Assembly (NCBI GenBank): GCA_025360085.1
Contig: JANYCW010000007.1
Span: forward strand, 85,054 to 149,053
DNA from: Actinomycetes bacterium
Lineage (GTDB): Bacteria; Actinomycetota; Actinomycetes; Nanopelagicales; Nanopelagicaceae
DNA length: 64,000 nucleotides
Direction of reading: 5' to 3'
Part shown: positions 1-10,520 of the stretch, in pieces
Layout: every line of letters starts with the position of its first letter
Numbering within the stretch: the stretch's first letter is position 1
Made by a program: the position numbers and the translations under genes
The notes under the pieces: generated by a model
What the model saw: only the letters and a program-made list of their open reading frames with translations
Databases searched by the model: none
Told to the model about the DNA's origin: nothing

Positions 1-1
1 C

Positions 2-601
2 GTAATTGCAATTGGCTCGCCATTAGGTTTATCCGGTACCGTCACGCTTGGCATTATCAGCGCAAAAAACCGCCCAGTTACGGCAGGCGGCTCCTCAACA
101 GATAATTCATTTATTAACGCACTGCAGACCGACGCTGCAATTAATCCTGGCAACTCAGGAGGCCCTCTCGTTGATGCAACAGGTGCTGTTATTGGAGTTA
201 ACTCGGCAATTGCATCTCTCGGTTCAAGCGCCCAAGCCGGTTCAATTGGTCTTGGTTTTGCAATTCCGATAAATCAAGCGCGCACAACTGCCGATCAGCT
301 CATCAAAACCGGCAAAGCGGTCTATCCAGTTTTGGGTATTTTTCTTGATATGAATTACACCGGGCAGGGCGCGCTCATTGCGAAATCGAGTACGGGAGTT
401 ATGCCAGATGGACCGGCACAGAGAGCCGGATTAAAACCCGGAGATATTATTTTTAAATTTGAAGATAGAGAGATTAACGCACCCGATGAGCTAATTGTCG
501 CGGTTCGTTCAAAAAAAGTTGGCGATAAAGTCACGCTTTCTTATCTTCGCAACGGAAAAGAGTTCTCTGCAAAACTGACTTTAATCGCGGGTAAGAGTTA
601 A
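2..601 (+). CDS. Trypsin-like serine protease with PDZ domain (HtrA/DegP-like), 5' truncated by window edge
   Basis: Frame 2 reads VIAIGSPLGLSGTVTLGIISAKNRPV...INPGNSGGPLVDATGAVIGVNSAI, with the GNSGGPL catalytic Ser motif, followed by a PDZ domain (GPAQRAGLKPGDIIFKFEDREI). Confidence 0.93.
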   Translation, partial: VIAIGSPLGLSGTVTLGIISAKNRPVTAGGSSTDNSFINALQTDAAINPGNSGGPLVDATGAVIGVNSAIASLGSSAQAGSIGLGFAIPINQARTTADQLIKTGKAVYPVLGIFLDMNYTGQGALIAKSSTGVMPDGPAQRAGLKPGDIIFKFEDREINAPDELIVAVRSKKVGDKVTLSYLRNGKEFSAKLTLIAGKS

Positions 602-627
602 TCCATTGTTTTGGGTAGGCTTGATAT

Positions 628-933
628 ATGTTCTTTGATATCGGCGCAGGCGAATTGCTCGGACTCGCGGTTTTGGCGATGATTTTAGTTGGACCAGAGC
701 GGCTTCCAAAAGTTGCCGTTGAAGCTGCAAAACTTTTAAAGAAATTACGTACTCTTTCACAAACGGCTACAGCTGAATTAAAAGAGAATTTAGGACCTGG
801 ATTCGAAAATCTTCAACCTGCCGATCTTCATCCAAAGACTTTCGTAAAGAAGCAGCTTGCAGAGCTTATGGATGACAAGCCTGTAACTAAAGTCCAACGC
901 CCCGTTGCACGAATCGATCCCGATCTCATATGA
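628..933 (+). CDS. tatB: Sec-independent protein translocase TatB-like
   Basis: MFFDIGAGELLGLAVLAMILVGPERLPKVAVEAAKLLKKLR is a typical TatA/B N-terminus. Confidence 0.88.
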   Translation: MFFDIGAGELLGLAVLAMILVGPERLPKVAVEAAKLLKKLRTLSQTATAELKENLGPGFENLQPADLHPKTFVKKQLAELMDDKPVTKVQRPVARIDPDLI

Positions 934-2051
934 ACCTATTAGATCAAATTGCGCAAGCCCTTACAACTGTTCAAGACCCCGAACTCCACAAATCAATTAC
1001 TGATCTTGGAATGGTTGAGGATCTCAACGAAAAAGATGGCAAGGTAGTGGTAAAGATTTTGCTAACTATTTCAGGTTGTCCCATGCAAGATCGTTTGCGT
1101 GGAGATATTACTACTGCGATTTCAAGTGTCGAAGGAGTCAAGAACATTGATTTAACTTTTGGAACCATGTCGCAAGCTCAACGCGATAATGTCAAGAAGA
1201 TTATGCGTGGAGGCCGTGAGAAATTTATTCCATTTGCCCAACCTGATTCACTCACACGCGTAATCGGAATCGCATCCGGAAAAGGCGGTGTCGGAAAATC
1301 CTCTGTCACGGTTAACCTCGCCGTAGCATCAGCTCAAAAAGGTTTGCGTGTTGGAATACTGGATGCCGATGTTTATGGCCACTCGATTCCGCGGTTGATG
1401 GGTTTAATGGGCCAACGCCCAACGGCAATCGACCAAATGTTTATTCCTCTCGAATCTTTCGGGGTAAAGACGGTTTCAATGGAGATGTTTAAACCAGAAC
1501 GAAGTGATGCTGTGGCATACCGCGGCCCTTTATTACACCGTGTACTTGAGCAGTTGCTTTCAGATGCTTATTGGGGAGATTTAGATCTTCTCCTCATTGA
1601 TTTGCCGCCTGGAACTGGAGATCTTGCAATTTCACTTGGTCAACTCATCCCAACTTCAGAAATTGTAGTGGTGACAACTCCTCAAGTTGCCGCCGCCGAG
1701 GTAGCCGAACGCGCCGGCCGAATTGCTCATCAAATTCACCAACATGTAATCGGAGTAATTGAAAATATGTCCGAATACACCGATGCGGTGACAGGAGTCA
1801 AAACTTCACTCTTTGGAAATGGTGGCGGAGAAGAAACTGCTAAGCGTCTATCTCAATTAGTTGGAAGTGACGTCCCTTTACTCGGGAAAATTCCATTCAG
1901 CGTTGAGTTACGTTTAGGCGGAGATGCTGGCGTACCCATAGTAATTTCTGACCCTGAATCGGCAAGTGCCATTGTACTTTTTGAAATTGCAGAAAAAATT
2001 ATAAAGCGAAGCAAGTCCCTACTTGGTGTCCGATTGGGAATCACGACTTAA
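930..2051 (+). CDS. Mrp/NBP35-family Fe-S cluster carrier ATPase
   Basis: N-terminal MIP18-like domain, GKGGVGKSSVTVNLA P-loop, LLIDLPPGTGD motif; 4-bp overlap with tatB. Confidence 0.92.
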   Translation: MNLLDQIAQALTTVQDPELHKSITDLGMVEDLNEKDGKVVVKILLTISGCPMQDRLRGDITTAISSVEGVKNIDLTFGTMSQAQRDNVKKIMRGGREKFIPFAQPDSLTRVIGIASGKGGVGKSSVTVNLAVASAQKGLRVGILDADVYGHSIPRLMGLMGQRPTAIDQMFIPLESFGVKTVSMEMFKPERSDAVAYRGPLLHRVLEQLLSDAYWGDLDLLLIDLPPGTGDLAISLGQLIPTSEIVVVTTPQVAAAEVAERAGRIAHQIHQHVIGVIENMSEYTDAVTGVKTSLFGNGGGEETAKRLSQLVGSDVPLLGKIPFSVELRLGGDAGVPIVISDPESASAIVLFEIAEKIIKRSKSLLGVRLGITT

Positions 2052-2519
2052 CTCAATTGCTACTTGTTTAGCCAGATCTGAAAGTTCCCCGCGCAGAAAA
2101 TCTCGAGTGGTAACTTCTCCCAAGGATATTCTCAACGCAGCAATTTCACGAGTTAAGTATTCAGCGTCGGCAATACTACGTTCATTTCTGGCTCGATCTT
2201 CGTTGAGTTGAATCCGATCTCGGTCGGCTTGTCGATTTTGAGCCAGCAAGATCAATGGTGCTGCATAGGACGCTTGTAGGGAAAGAATGAGTGTTAAAAA
2301 TATAAATGGATAGTCATCGAAACGAAGATCTCTTGGAGCCACAAAGTTCCAGAGGACCCAAGATAAAACAAAAATAGTCATATAAACCAAGAAGCGTGCA
2401 GTTCCTAAAAATCGCGCGAAACTTTCGGATAACCTCCCAAAAGTCTCGGGGTCATAGTTAGGACGCAAGGAACGCCGAGTTTGACGTGGAGTGTCTAAAC
2501 CAAAGTTACGTGCCATCAC
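2019..2519 (-). CDS. DUF1003 domain membrane protein
   Basis: WVLWNFVAPRDLRFDDYPFIFLTLILSLQASYAAPLILLAQNRQADRDR is typical of DUF1003. Confidence 0.88.
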   Translation of the reverse strand: MMARNFGLDTPRQTRRSLRPNYDPETFGRLSESFARFLGTARFLVYMTIFVLSWVLWNFVAPRDLRFDDYPFIFLTLILSLQASYAAPLILLAQNRQADRDRIQLNEDRARNERSIADAEYLTREIAALRISLGEVTTRDFLRGELSDLAKQVAIELSRDSQSDTK

Positions 2520-3790
2520 TACACCTCCTTATAGGTAACAGGTGATTTTTCACGATGATTATGTCGCCAATTCTCTGGCAATAAGTGATCAAGCACATCA
2601 TCTACAGTTATTGCGCCTAGCAAGCGTGCATTCGCATCGACTACAGGCAGTGAAAGCATGTTGTAACTTGCTAAGTGAGAAGAGACTTCATTCAGACTCG
2701 CTTCTGGTGAGACGCCTTTGGAATCCGTATCGACGATGGAACCGAGAAGTGTTGAAGGGGGTTCGCGAAGTAAGCGCTGGTAGTGCACGGTCCCTATAAA
2801 GCGCCCCGTTGGAGTTTCAAGGGGTTGGCGTGCAATGTAAACTTGTGATGCTAAAGCTGGTGAAATCTCTTTCTGACGCACGGCAGCTAACGCATCCGCA
2901 ACTGAGTAATCAGCACTCATCACAATTGGTTCAGTGGTCATCATTCCGCCAGCAGAATATTCCTCATAGTTCATAAGTCTGAGAACATCTTCGGCGTCGC
3001 CAGGCTCCATCAGTTCAATTAACGCCTGTGCACGTTCCTGCCCGATTTCACGTAACAAGTCGGCGGCATCATCAGGATCCATTTCACCCAGAACGTCCGC
3101 AGCACGTTCGCCTTCGAGTTCGGCAATTAGTGCAACTCGATTGCTCTCATCCATTTCTTCTAGAACATCGGCAAGTCTTTCATCATCTAAGGCACCAGCG
3201 ACTTCAACGCGGCGTTTAGCCGGTAAGTCTTGTAGCACAGCTGCAAGATCGGCAGCTCGCAAGTTTGCAAGAGTAGAAAGAAGATTTGCAAAACCTTGAT
3301 TTTGTTCGGCATGCGCAAAACCAATCACTTCTTCCCAGGCAACGGTGGAGGTTGCACCCTTACGGCGAAGTCCACGACCCGCTCGCATTATGTGCACACG
3401 ATTTATGAGCCAATCTCCGGTGCGATTTTGTTCCATTCCCAGATCCTCAACTACTACGGGCTCATTAGCTGCAATCAAAGTAATTGAGCGATCGAGCATA
3501 TCTCCGAGAACCAGAGTTTCTCCAGAGCGCGTTTCATATCTACGCATATTTAATAACCCTGTAATTATTACGGCCCCATTGTCAATTGATGTGACACGTG
3601 TAATGGGTACGAAGATGCGTCGCCGTAGAGGAACTTCCACTACAAGTCCTAAAACGCGAGGAGGGAGATTATTTGTGCGAAGGGTTGCGACCGCATCCCG
3701 CACCTTTCCTACTGGGTCACCATTCGGATCAAAGACTGCGGTGCCTGCAAGACGGGCAAGAAATACTCGGTTTAGGAGATTACCGCTCAT
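2519..3790 (-). CDS. PRC-barrel / MgtE N-domain / CBS domain protein
   Basis: MgtE_N repeats (LEEMDESNRVALIAELEGERAADVLGEMDPDDAADLL), a CBS pair, no obvious transmembrane channel domain. Confidence 0.85.
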   Translation of the reverse strand: MSGNLLNRVFLARLAGTAVFDPNGDPVGKVRDAVATLRTNNLPPRVLGLVVEVPLRRRIFVPITRVTSIDNGAVIITGLLNMRRYETRSGETLVLGDMLDRSITLIAANEPVVVEDLGMEQNRTGDWLINRVHIMRAGRGLRRKGATSTVAWEEVIGFAHAEQNQGFANLLSTLANLRAADLAAVLQDLPAKRRVEVAGALDDERLADVLEEMDESNRVALIAELEGERAADVLGEMDPDDAADLLREIGQERAQALIELMEPGDAEDVLRLMNYEEYSAGGMMTTEPIVMSADYSVADALAAVRQKEISPALASQVYIARQPLETPTGRFIGTVHYQRLLREPPSTLLGSIVDTDSKGVSPEASLNEVSSHLASYNMLSLPVVDANARLLGAITVDDVLDHLLPENWRHNHREKSPVTYKEV

Positions 3791-3812
3791 GGGTTAAGGG
3801 TACCTTTACCTC

Positions 3813-4736
3813 ATGAGTACGGGTGAACAATTGCAAGGCGCCCAACATAGTCGCGATAGTCATACGGCTATCCCCGCCAAACCTGATCTTGTTCGACTTG
3901 GCCTTGGGATTATTGGAATTGGCACATCAGGGCCATTAATTGCGATGAGCTCAATGCCGATAGCAACCTTAATTTTCTGGCGTAACTTAGGCGGATCATT
4001 ATTAACATTACCTTTTGCGCTTCGGCATTCAACCAATCGCAACGGGATGAAATGGGCTGCACTCGCCGGTGTTCTTTTGGCGACGCACTTCATGGGGTTT
4101 TTTTTAGCAATGCGTTGGACAACCGTTGCGGCAGGCACGGCTTTAGTTGCCTTACAACCAATTTTCGCTGCACTTTTTGTCAAAATGAGTGGTGGTCATA
4201 TTCCACCTAAGGCATGGTCTGGAATGTTCGTAAGTTTTTCCGGAGTATTGCTAATTTCTGGAGTGGATTTACAGATTTCATTTAAATCCTTTCTTGGCGA
4301 TCTTGCTGCGCTCGTTTCAGCTGCGCTAGCCGCTTTGTACATGATGGCAGGATCTAAGGCGCAACGCACATTGGAGACGACAACATATACAACGATGTGC
4401 TATTTTATTTGTGCAATGACGGCACTGCCAGTAGCACTAATTTCAGGTGTGGCAATCTTTGATTTCAGTGCACGAGAGTGGTGGATTCTCCTAGGTCTGA
4501 TTCTTGGAGCTCAGATTCTGGGTCATACGATGTTTAACTCAACACTCAAACGAGTTTCGCCCGCTATCGTTTCACTAATAATTTTTTTTGAAGTTCCCGT
4601 TAGTTCAGTCTTGGCAATTTGGTGGATTGGTCAAAAGCCGCCCCTCGGTATTATTCCTGGGATTGCACTGATTTTAATAGGGTGTGTTTTGGTAGTTAGT
4701 CGAGGACGCAGTTCTCAAATTCAGGTACTGCCGTGA
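3813..4736 (+). CDS. EamA/DMT-family transporter
   Basis: Approx. ten hydrophobic segments, EamA-type repeats. Confidence 0.85.
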   Translation: MSTGEQLQGAQHSRDSHTAIPAKPDLVRLGLGIIGIGTSGPLIAMSSMPIATLIFWRNLGGSLLTLPFALRHSTNRNGMKWAALAGVLLATHFMGFFLAMRWTTVAAGTALVALQPIFAALFVKMSGGHIPPKAWSGMFVSFSGVLLISGVDLQISFKSFLGDLAALVSAALAALYMMAGSKAQRTLETTTYTTMCYFICAMTALPVALISGVAIFDFSAREWWILLGLILGAQILGHTMFNSTLKRVSPAIVSLIIFFEVPVSSVLAIWWIGQKPPLGIIPGIALILIGCVLVVSRGRSSQIQVLP

Positions 4737-5578
4737 TTGATTTACACACTCATACAAATAAGAGTGATGGCACAGATAGTCCGCGTGAACTCGTGAATAA
4801 AGCAATATCACTCGGGATACATGTTTTAGGAGTCACTGATCACGATACGACGTCGGGCTGGATTGAAGCCACACAAAGCGCACGCGGTGAAATTTCGTTG
4901 GCTTTAGGCAGTGAAATTTCATGTTTAACTACTGATGGAATCAGCGTGCATATGCTGGCTCTGCTCTTTGATGGCGCAAATCTAGAGATGCAGAGGATGC
5001 TTGAAGATAACCGTGATGGACGCTTGCCCCGAATGGCAAAGATGATTGAAAAAATGCAAGCAGCAGGAATCGATATTTCAATGGATGATGTTGAGTCTGC
5101 ACGACCACTAGGAGCAACTCTTGGCCGTCCGCACCTAGCCGATGCTCTAGTGATAAAAGGATTAATTAAGTCCCGAGATGAAGCTTTTCAAGGACTGCTC
5201 AATAACGACTCGATTTTTTATGTCGCACATGTTTCACCGACACCTACCCAAGCAATTCAAATAATCAACAAAGCTGGTGGAGTGGCTGTGATTGCCCACC
5301 CATTTGCTTCGATGCGGGGACAAATCCTTGAAGTGAGCGATTTTGAAGTTCTTGTCGAAGCAGGCTTGCATGGAATTGAGGTCGATCATCGCGATCAAAA
5401 CCCCGATGAACGCGGGATTTTGAGGGCGATTGCGCTTGAATTAGATTTGGTAGTCACGGGTGCGAGTGATTATCACGGGAACGGTAAAGTAAATTCATTG
5501 GGCGAATTCCAAACCTCTCCAGAACAATGGGAAAAATTGGAGTCACGCGCAGACAAACGAAGGGTGGTTGGTGCATGA
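4733..5578 (+). CDS. PHP-domain metal-dependent phosphoesterase
   Basis: MIDLHTHTNKSDGTDSPRELV...GVTDHDTTSGW; GASDYHGNGK. Confidence 0.92.
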   Translation: MIDLHTHTNKSDGTDSPRELVNKAISLGIHVLGVTDHDTTSGWIEATQSARGEISLALGSEISCLTTDGISVHMLALLFDGANLEMQRMLEDNRDGRLPRMAKMIEKMQAAGIDISMDDVESARPLGATLGRPHLADALVIKGLIKSRDEAFQGLLNNDSIFYVAHVSPTPTQAIQIINKAGGVAVIAHPFASMRGQILEVSDFEVLVEAGLHGIEVDHRDQNPDERGILRAIALELDLVVTGASDYHGNGKVNSLGEFQTSPEQWEKLESRADKRRVVGA

Positions 5579-6195
5579 ATGTAGTTCACATTGGAGCGAT
5601 TACTTTTGCACTTCAATCTTTTGTCACACTTTTTGTGATTATGGATCCACCAGGTGCAACTCCAATATTTTTAGCTCTTGTTGCCGATAAATCGCCTAAA
5701 GAGCGGCGCATTTTAGCTATTAAGGCGGCGTCAGTATCTTTTTCAGTGATCACGATGTTTGCTTTATTTGGCCGCTTTATTTTGAGTTACCTCAACATTT
5801 CAATGGCATCTCTTCAAGCCGCAGGTGCCTTGCTACTCCTTCTGATCTCTCTTGACTTGCTTACAGGTGGCACTGGTGGTGGGAAAAGTGAAAACACAGA
5901 TGTAAATATCGCACTCGTTCCACTTGGGACGCCGCTACTTGCAGGTCCCGGAGCCATTGTTGCAACGATGATTTTTGTTCAAAGTGCGGATACTGCACCC
6001 ATGATTGCTGGTTTAGTCGCGGCCATAGTTGGTGTCCATCTGGCAATCGCAGCAGTCTTGATGGCCTCGACTACGATTTTGAAAGTTATAAAAGAAGCTG
6101 GAGTTACCCTCATTGCCCGAATCGCAGGTTTGTTATTGGCTGCCATTGCGGTTCAAATGCTAGTGGATGCGATTCGAACCTTTGTCGCAAGTTAA
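5575..6195 (+). CDS. MarC-family integral membrane protein
   Basis: MNVVHIGAITFALQSFVTLFVIMDPPGATPIFLALV; start ATG at 5575 overlaps the upstream stop. Confidence 0.88.
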   Translation: MNVVHIGAITFALQSFVTLFVIMDPPGATPIFLALVADKSPKERRILAIKAASVSFSVITMFALFGRFILSYLNISMASLQAAGALLLLLISLDLLTGGTGGGKSENTDVNIALVPLGTPLLAGPGAIVATMIFVQSADTAPMIAGLVAAIVGVHLAIAAVLMASTTILKVIKEAGVTLIARIAGLLLAAIAVQMLVDAIRTFVAS

Positions 6196-7589
6196 TTATC
6201 TTTGAACTTTTTGGTGCGAGTACGCGTGCGCTCTGTTTTTTCTTTAGGCGCCGAGGTATTACGAGGCGCGGTTCGCGGTGTTTTAGTTGCAATACCCACA
6301 ACTGTCTTAGCTTTCACCATGCGTCCGGTTGAGCTGGTTGGAATATTAAGAACTTCATAAAGATGCGCCGATGACGAGTATGTCTCTTCGGGTTCGGCTA
6401 AACCAAGTTCGAGAACCTGATTAATCATTTTCCAACGAGCGAGCTCGTCCCAATCGACAAAAGTAACAGCGATCCCGTCGGCACCTGCCCGAGCTGTGCG
6501 GCCAATGCGGTGCACATATGTTTTCTCATCTTCAGGGCACTGGTAGTTAATAACATGCGTAATGCCTTCAATATCGATTCCTCGCGCGGCAACATCTGTG
6601 GCAACCAGAACGTTTGATTTCCCAGCTTTAAAATCTGCGAGCGCTTTCTCTCTCGCGCCCTGTCCTAGATCACCGTGAATAGTGTCAGCTCTGAAGCCTC
6701 GCTCAAGAAGGTCATCCGCAGTCTTCTGGCATGTCCGCTTTGTGCGACAAAAAACAATTGTTGGCCCGCGGCCATCGGCCTGTAAAATTCTCGCCAACAT
6801 TTCAATCTTATCCATCGCGTGGGCGCGTAAAACGTGTTGTTCTATTCTATTAACTACGGCGCCTTCATCTTCGCTATCTTGAGTACGAATATGAATCGGT
6901 TGGTTCATGAATCGCCTTGCCAGAGCGATAATGTCTCCTGGCATTGTTGCTGAAAAAAGCATCGTTTGTGTGCGCTTGGGTGTATTTGACAGAATTTTTT
7001 CAACATCGGGCAAGAAACCAAGATCTAACATCTCATCGGCTTCATCCAGAATCAGTTTGGAAACTTCCTTTAACTTGAGTTGACCTTGTCGCGATAAATC
7101 GAGAAGTCGCCCCGGTGTTCCGACAACTATTTCAACGCCTGCTTGGAGAGCTTCAATCTGTGGTTCAAAAGCGCGACCTCCATAAACGGCCAGCGTGCGA
7201 ATTCCACGGTTACGTGCTAACTCATCAATGTCGCGCGTGACTTGTGTACATAATTCCCGTGTCGGAACGACAATTAATACTTGTGGCATTCCCTTCGTTT
7301 GGAAATCGGCCCACTCGACATCATGAGGTGCTATCAGGCGTTCAATAACAGGGATTGCAAAAGCTAGAGTCTTTCCCGTCCCGGTCTTGGCTTGGCCGAT
7401 GACATCGCCATCATTGAGGGCAATCGGCAAGACCATCTCTTGAATTGCAAAGGGTTCAAAAAACCCATGCTCATGCAGAGCCGCTATGGTTTCGGGTCTA
7501 AGTGGGAGTTCGGCAAAAGTGGGTGACACGTTACGCCGCGCCGAAGCCAACACGGCGCGAGGCAGATTCACCAATTTCGACATAACCAA
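6192..7589 (-). CDS. DEAD/DEAH-box RNA helicase
   Basis: AKTGTGKT, PTREL, DEAD, SAT, HRIGRTARAG motifs. Confidence 0.97.
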   Translation of the reverse strand: MVMSKLVNLPRAVLASARRNVSPTFAELPLRPETIAALHEHGFFEPFAIQEMVLPIALNDGDVIGQAKTGTGKTLAFAIPVIERLIAPHDVEWADFQTKGMPQVLIVVPTRELCTQVTRDIDELARNRGIRTLAVYGGRAFEPQIEALQAGVEIVVGTPGRLLDLSRQGQLKLKEVSKLILDEADEMLDLGFLPDVEKILSNTPKRTQTMLFSATMPGDIIALARRFMNQPIHIRTQDSEDEGAVVNRIEQHVLRAHAMDKIEMLARILQADGRGPTIVFCRTKRTCQKTADDLLERGFRADTIHGDLGQGAREKALADFKAGKSNVLVATDVAARGIDIEGITHVINYQCPEDEKTYVHRIGRTARAGADGIAVTFVDWDELARWKMINQVLELGLAEPEETYSSSAHLYEVLNIPTSSTGRMVKAKTVVGIATKTPRTAPRNTSAPKEKTERTRTRTKKFKDN

Positions 7590-7788
7590 TTTTATCTGCT
7601 GGAACTATAATTTCATGACCACGAACATCACTTAAAGTCAGGGGCGTACCTGCAGTTAGCGCCTCGGTCACGGCGCTCTTAATATCGATCGTACTCATAG
7701 AACTTTCAAAGACTATGTCGCTTGCAACACGGATAACGGCGATACGAACTTCAGATTTCACGGCAATATCACTCTTCTTAACGCTCAT
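7531..7788 (-). CDS. DUF3107 family protein
   Basis: Small protein upstream of a DEAD-box helicase and next to TetR, matching the common actinobacterial context and sequence style (VSDVRGHEIIVPADKIGYVEIG). Confidence 0.75.
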   Translation of the reverse strand: MSVKKSDIAVKSEVRIAVIRVASDIVFESSMSTIDIKSAVTEALTAGTPLTLSDVRGHEIIVPADKIGYVEIGESASRRVGFGAA

Positions 7789-7808
7789 ATGCTCAATCCT
7801 ATCGGCCT

Positions 7809-8420
7809 TTAATTGCGAGGGAAACCCGAAATACCTCTCCAGAGCATGTTGCTAACAAGTTCAACGGCCTGTTCGCGCGTTAATGTGCTATCCCTATCTA
7901 ACCAATGACGTGCCGTGACTTGGGCATAACCAACCATTCCAACCCCAAGCAACATTGACGCCTCTTTTGGAAGACCAGTGTCAATTGAGATGACTGCACT
8001 TGCAGCTGCGGCACAGTCATATGTCATTCTGTTAAGTCTCTCCCGAACCGATGGCTCTACGCTCATATCGCTCTCGAAAAGCAATCTGAACGCCTCACCC
8101 TCTCTTTCAATGAAGGCAAAGTAGGCTTCAACAGTTGCATTCACACGGCTTGCATTATCTGGCGTGGATGCGATTGCTTTTTGAATTTCAAACACAAGTG
8201 AGTCGATGTGGAGATCAAGGACAGCTAAATAAAGTTCGAGTTTAGATGGAAAGTGTTGGTATAAAACTGGCTTACTGACATTTGCTCGGTCGGCAATCTC
8301 ATCCATTGCTGCTGAGTGGTAGCCAGCGGCCGTGAATACCTCTAGTGCGGCCGAAAGTAAGAGCGCTCGACGCTCATCACGGGGCAAGCGCGCTTTATTC
8401 GATGAATCTAGCGTTGTCAT
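7809..8420 (-). CDS. TetR/AcrR-family transcriptional regulator
   Basis: RRALLLSAALEVFTAAGYHSAAMDEIADRANVSKPVLYQHFPSKLELYLAVL. Confidence 0.95.
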   Translation of the reverse strand: MTTLDSSNKARLPRDERRALLLSAALEVFTAAGYHSAAMDEIADRANVSKPVLYQHFPSKLELYLAVLDLHIDSLVFEIQKAIASTPDNASRVNATVEAYFAFIEREGEAFRLLFESDMSVEPSVRERLNRMTYDCAAAASAVISIDTGLPKEASMLLGVGMVGYAQVTARHWLDRDSTLTREQAVELVSNMLWRGISGFPRN

Positions 8421-8514
8421 TGGCGTAAGCGTAGAGGGATGAGGATGTTTTGTGTTAATGGCCTAAGGCTCAGCAGTAGAAAGGTGGTCTCGATTAAGGC
8501 AGAATCAGGGTTCC

Positions 8515-9666
8515 ATGAAAATTCCTCCTTTAATAAGTCAGGGTGTGCCACTCACACATGCAGAGGCACGCCGATATAGCCGTCAGGTTGTCATTCCAGG
8601 ATTTGCCACCATCGGCCAAGAGCGGTTAAAAAATGCCAAAGTGGTTTGTGTGGGCGCCGGGGGTCTTGGCTCACCAATTTTGATGTACTTAGCGGCAGCT
8701 GGCGTGGGAACAATCGGCATCGTTGAGTTTGATACGGTCGATGAAACAAATCTTGCTAGGCAAATTATTCATGGACAATCCGATCTTGGACGTAGCAAAG
8801 CCATAAGCGCAGAGTCGAAAATAAATGAGATTAACCCATTAATTAAAGTAGAAATCCATGAAGTTCGATTAGATAATTCAAATGTTATGGAAATTTTCGA
8901 ATTATATGATGTAGTAATTGACGGATCTGATAATTTTGCAACAAGATATTTAGTAAACGACGCGTGCGTACTTTTGAAAAAGCCATGTGTCTGGGGCTCT
9001 ATTTACCGATTTGATGGACAGGCCAGTATTTTTTGGTCTGATTACGGACCATGTTATAGATGTATGCATCCTGTTCCTGCCAGCGATTTGTCTAACTGCG
9101 CTGAGGCCGGAGTGCTTGGTGTACTGTGCGCCACAATCGGATCTATTCAGGCAACCGAGGCAATTAAATTGATTACCGGCGTGGGTAATCCACTTGTCGG
9201 ATCAATGATAATTTATGATGCGCTCGAATCGAGATTTACTACGATAGAAATACTCAAGGATCCTCAATGCCGTATTTGTAGTGTAAATCCAATTCAAATA
9301 GGCCTATTGGACGATTATGAAGCGGTATGTGGCTCGGTCACTAGTGAAGAAATTAGTGTCGTTGAGCTAAAGCGGACAATAGATAGCAAAGAAGATTTCA
9401 TGCTCATTGATGTTCGCGAACCACACGAGTTTGAAACTGGACACATTCCTGGCTCAATTTCACTTCCTTTAGGTAATTTTTCCGATGTGAACATTGTGAA
9501 AACTTTGCCCAAAGATAAGCCGATCATTCTTGTGTGTCGCTCAGGCAAGCGATCAGCAACCTCTCTTGAACTATTGAAAGCGGCGGGTTTTGACAATGCA
9601 TTAAATGTTCGTGGAGGATCTATTGCCTGGGCCAAACAAATCGATTCAACATGCGAGGTGTATTGA
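8515..9666 (+). CDS. moeZ: ThiF/MoeB-type adenylyltransferase with C-terminal rhodanese domain (MoeZ-like)
   Basis: GAGGLGSPILMYLAAAGVGTIGIVEFDTVDETNLARQ; CysX2Cys zinc sites; rhodanese loop VCRSGKRS. Confidence 0.92.
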   Translation: MKIPPLISQGVPLTHAEARRYSRQVVIPGFATIGQERLKNAKVVCVGAGGLGSPILMYLAAAGVGTIGIVEFDTVDETNLARQIIHGQSDLGRSKAISAESKINEINPLIKVEIHEVRLDNSNVMEIFELYDVVIDGSDNFATRYLVNDACVLLKKPCVWGSIYRFDGQASIFWSDYGPCYRCMHPVPASDLSNCAEAGVLGVLCATIGSIQATEAIKLITGVGNPLVGSMIIYDALESRFTTIEILKDPQCRICSVNPIQIGLLDDYEAVCGSVTSEEISVVELKRTIDSKEDFMLIDVREPHEFETGHIPGSISLPLGNFSDVNIVKTLPKDKPIILVCRSGKRSATSLELLKAAGFDNALNVRGGSIAWAKQIDSTCEVY

Positions 9667-10520
9667 TGAGAAATTCTTATAATGGATATCGAATTCTTTT
9701 AGTCCATGCACACCCCGATGACGAAACGATTAATAATGGCGCGACGATGGCGCTGTATGCCGCAGGTGGAGCTCAAGTCACGCTCATCACCTGCACACGT
9801 GGCGAAGAGGGAGAAGTTCTTGTGCCCGGCCTCTCTCATTTGGCAAGCACGCAGCACGACTTGCTCGGAACTCATCGCGAAATTGAACTGAGAGATGCCA
9901 TGCTGGCCTTAGGCGTAAAGGATCATCGCTTTCTGGGTAATTATCGCGACAGTGGAATGATGGATAGCCCAACCAATGATCGCCCTGATGTTTTTTGGCA
10001 GGCCGATCTCGATTCGGCTGCACATTTGTTAGTTACGATAATTGAAGAAGTAAAACCACATGTAATGATTACTTATGATGAAATAGGTGGGTACGGCCAC
10101 CCCGATCACATCAAAACTCATTTAGTGGCAATGCGGGCGAGTGAACTATCAGAATGGCAAATACAAAAAATTTATTGGAACACGATGCCGAAGTCAGTCA
10201 TTTCCGCAGGAATTGATGCGATGAAGGCGATTGGTTCAGATTTCTTTGGTACCGAAGATGTCAATGACATTCCTTTTGCAAAGGATGACTCATTTGTAAC
10301 TACATTGATAGACGGTAATGAATTTGTTGAAGCAAAAATGGCCGCTATGAAAGCTCACGAAACACAGATTGCTTTGGATGGACCGTTCTTTGCGCTTTCC
10401 AATAATTTAGGCTTACAAATATGGGGACATGAGTACTACACCCTTATCCACGGTGAAAAATCTATGCCTTTTGACATCGATGGAAGAGAGACCGATTTGA
10501 CTTCAGGGATAACTCTTTAA
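9666..10520 (+). CDS. PIG-L family deacetylase (MshB-like)
   Basis: VHAHPDDETINNGATMALYAAGGAQVTLITCTRGEEGE; GYGHPDHIKTH. ATG at 9666 overlaps the moeZ stop. Confidence 0.9.
   Translation: MRNSYNGYRILLVHAHPDDETINNGATMALYAAGGAQVTLITCTRGEEGEVLVPGLSHLASTQHDLLGTHREIELRDAMLALGVKDHRFLGNYRDSGMMDSPTNDRPDVFWQADLDSAAHLLVTIIEEVKPHVMITYDEIGGYGHPDHIKTHLVAMRASELSEWQIQKIYWNTMPKSVISAGIDAMKAIGSDFFGTEDVNDIPFAKDDSFVTTLIDGNEFVEAKMAAMKAHETQIALDGPFFALSNNLGLQIWGHEYYTLIHGEKSMPFDIDGRETDLTSGITL

Noticed and set aside
971-1168. Antisense ORF overlapping the Mrp gene and many similar small overlapping ORFs in the track
   Set aside because: They lie antisense or out of frame within strongly supported genes and show no recognisable domains.
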